This document shows positions 32,863-33,192 of a stretch of DNA of 33,192 bases, one piece after another. Source of the DNA: Thetidibacter halocola (GTDB lineage: Bacteria; Pseudomonadota; Alphaproteobacteria; Rhodobacterales; Rhodobacteraceae); NCBI RefSeq assembly GCF_018224955.1, contig NZ_JAGTUU010000014.1, positions 1 through 33,192 of the forward strand, read 5' to 3'. Both the position numbers and the translations under genes were made by a program. The notes below the pieces were generated by a model. That model made no database searches and was not told the DNA's origin. It saw nothing but the letters and a program-made list of their open reading frames with translations. The first letter of the stretch is position 1, and every line of letters starts with the position of its first letter.

Positions 32863-33192
32863 TCATTCTCGGGTCTTGAAGCGCCAGCTCTCGTTGCCGG
32901 TTTCGACGATGTCACAGTGATGGGTCAGGCGGTCGAGCAGCGCAGTGGTCATCTTCGCATCGCCAAAGACCGAAGGCCATTCGCCGAAGTCGAGATTGGT
33001 CGTCACGATGATCGAGGTGCGCTCGTAGAGGCGGCTGATGAGATGGAACAGCAACTGGCCGCCGGTCTGCGCGAAGGGGAGATAGCCGAGCTCATCGAGG
33101 ATCAGGAAGTCGAGGCGGCAGAGCAGGTCTGCCGTGCGTCCCTGTCGATCGGCACGGGCTTCGGCGTCGAGTTTGTTCACCAGGTCCACGAC
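32863..33192 (-). CDS. istB: IstB-like ATP-binding transposition protein, partial
   Basis: The C-terminal 109 residues of IstB, the AAA+ helper of IS21 transposase. The Walker B region [29 protein letters not shown] and sensor-type ATTN segment [22 protein letters not shown] are diagnostic. [21 protein letters not shown] completes the domain. The 5' part with Walker A lies outside the window. IstB-type proteins select target DNA and activate IstA. Confidence 0.93.
   Translation of the reverse strand, partial: VVDLVNKLDAEARADRQGRTADLLCRLDFLILDELGYLPFAQTGGQLLFHLISRLYERTSIIVTTNLDFGEWPSVFGDAKMTTALLDRLTHHCDIVETGNESWRFKTRE

Larger units (their letters stand above)
32733..33192 (-). mobile_element. 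IS21-family insertion sequence, one end (continues beyond window)
   Basis: The end TGTCAATCGGCACGCAATCT begins at about 32733 where methyltransferase homology stops. It is followed by repeated ATGACCCCC/TTGACCCCC segments, as in the multiple terminal repeats of IS21 elements, and by istB. The remainder (rest of istB and istA) should lie to the right. Confidence 0.85.

Overview
The window is GC-rich alphaproteobacterial DNA. The gene content points to Rhodobacterales (Paracoccaceae/Roseobacteraceae type): a tail-tip block colinear with genes 12-15 of the Rhodobacter gene transfer agent, a C1-A72 initiator tRNA, a DUF3489 protein and RepB-type ParB proteins. This assignment comes from recalled families, not from a search.

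Left region (1-5.7 kb): an initiator tRNA-fMet, a DUF4172-type Fic enzyme preceded by a cluster of operator-like half-sites, a small HTH protein whose gene holds three copies of another dyad, and a divergent three-gene unit. That unit has a large serine recombinase with an unusual C-terminus and no zinc ribbon, then two different ParB/RepB-like proteins without a ParA. The three genes overlap by a few bases. Two perfect hairpins close the unit.

Middle region (5.7-30 kb): a tailed prophage, almost all on the minus strand, so it reads right to left. The order is small and large terminase, gpW-like joiner, portal, S49 protease with scaffold, gpD-like decoration protein, gpE-like capsid, head-tail connector, DUF6441/gp10-like protein, tail terminator, tail tube, tail assembly chaperones with a programmed -1 frameshift at A_AAA_AAC, tape measure, GTA-like gp12-gp13-gp14-gp15, DUF2793 fibre, holin-like protein, M15 endolysin and an overlapping spanin pair. 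The head is lambda-like and the tail tip is GTA-like. Plus-strand genes sit in the tail operon as cargo: a TacAT-type toxin-antitoxin pair, a two-TM peptide and a DD-peptidase-fold protein. A minus-strand GIY-YIG nuclease and a leftover C-terminal fragment of a second DUF6441 gene lie beside the last of these.

Four structural genes carry lesions: a deletion with frameshift in the portal, a 1-nt frameshift in the tape measure, an amber codon near the start of gp13, and a 1-nt frameshift in gp15. The element is probably a defective prophage unless the single-base lesions are sequencing errors.

Right region (30-33.2 kb): two small plus-strand genes (one DUF3489), an unknown moron, a small protein coupled to a beta-class adenine methyltransferase, and an IS21-family end with a partial istB. 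The IS has removed the 5' part of the methyltransferase gene. No CRISPR array or rRNA is visible, and no prophage right end or att core could be defined.
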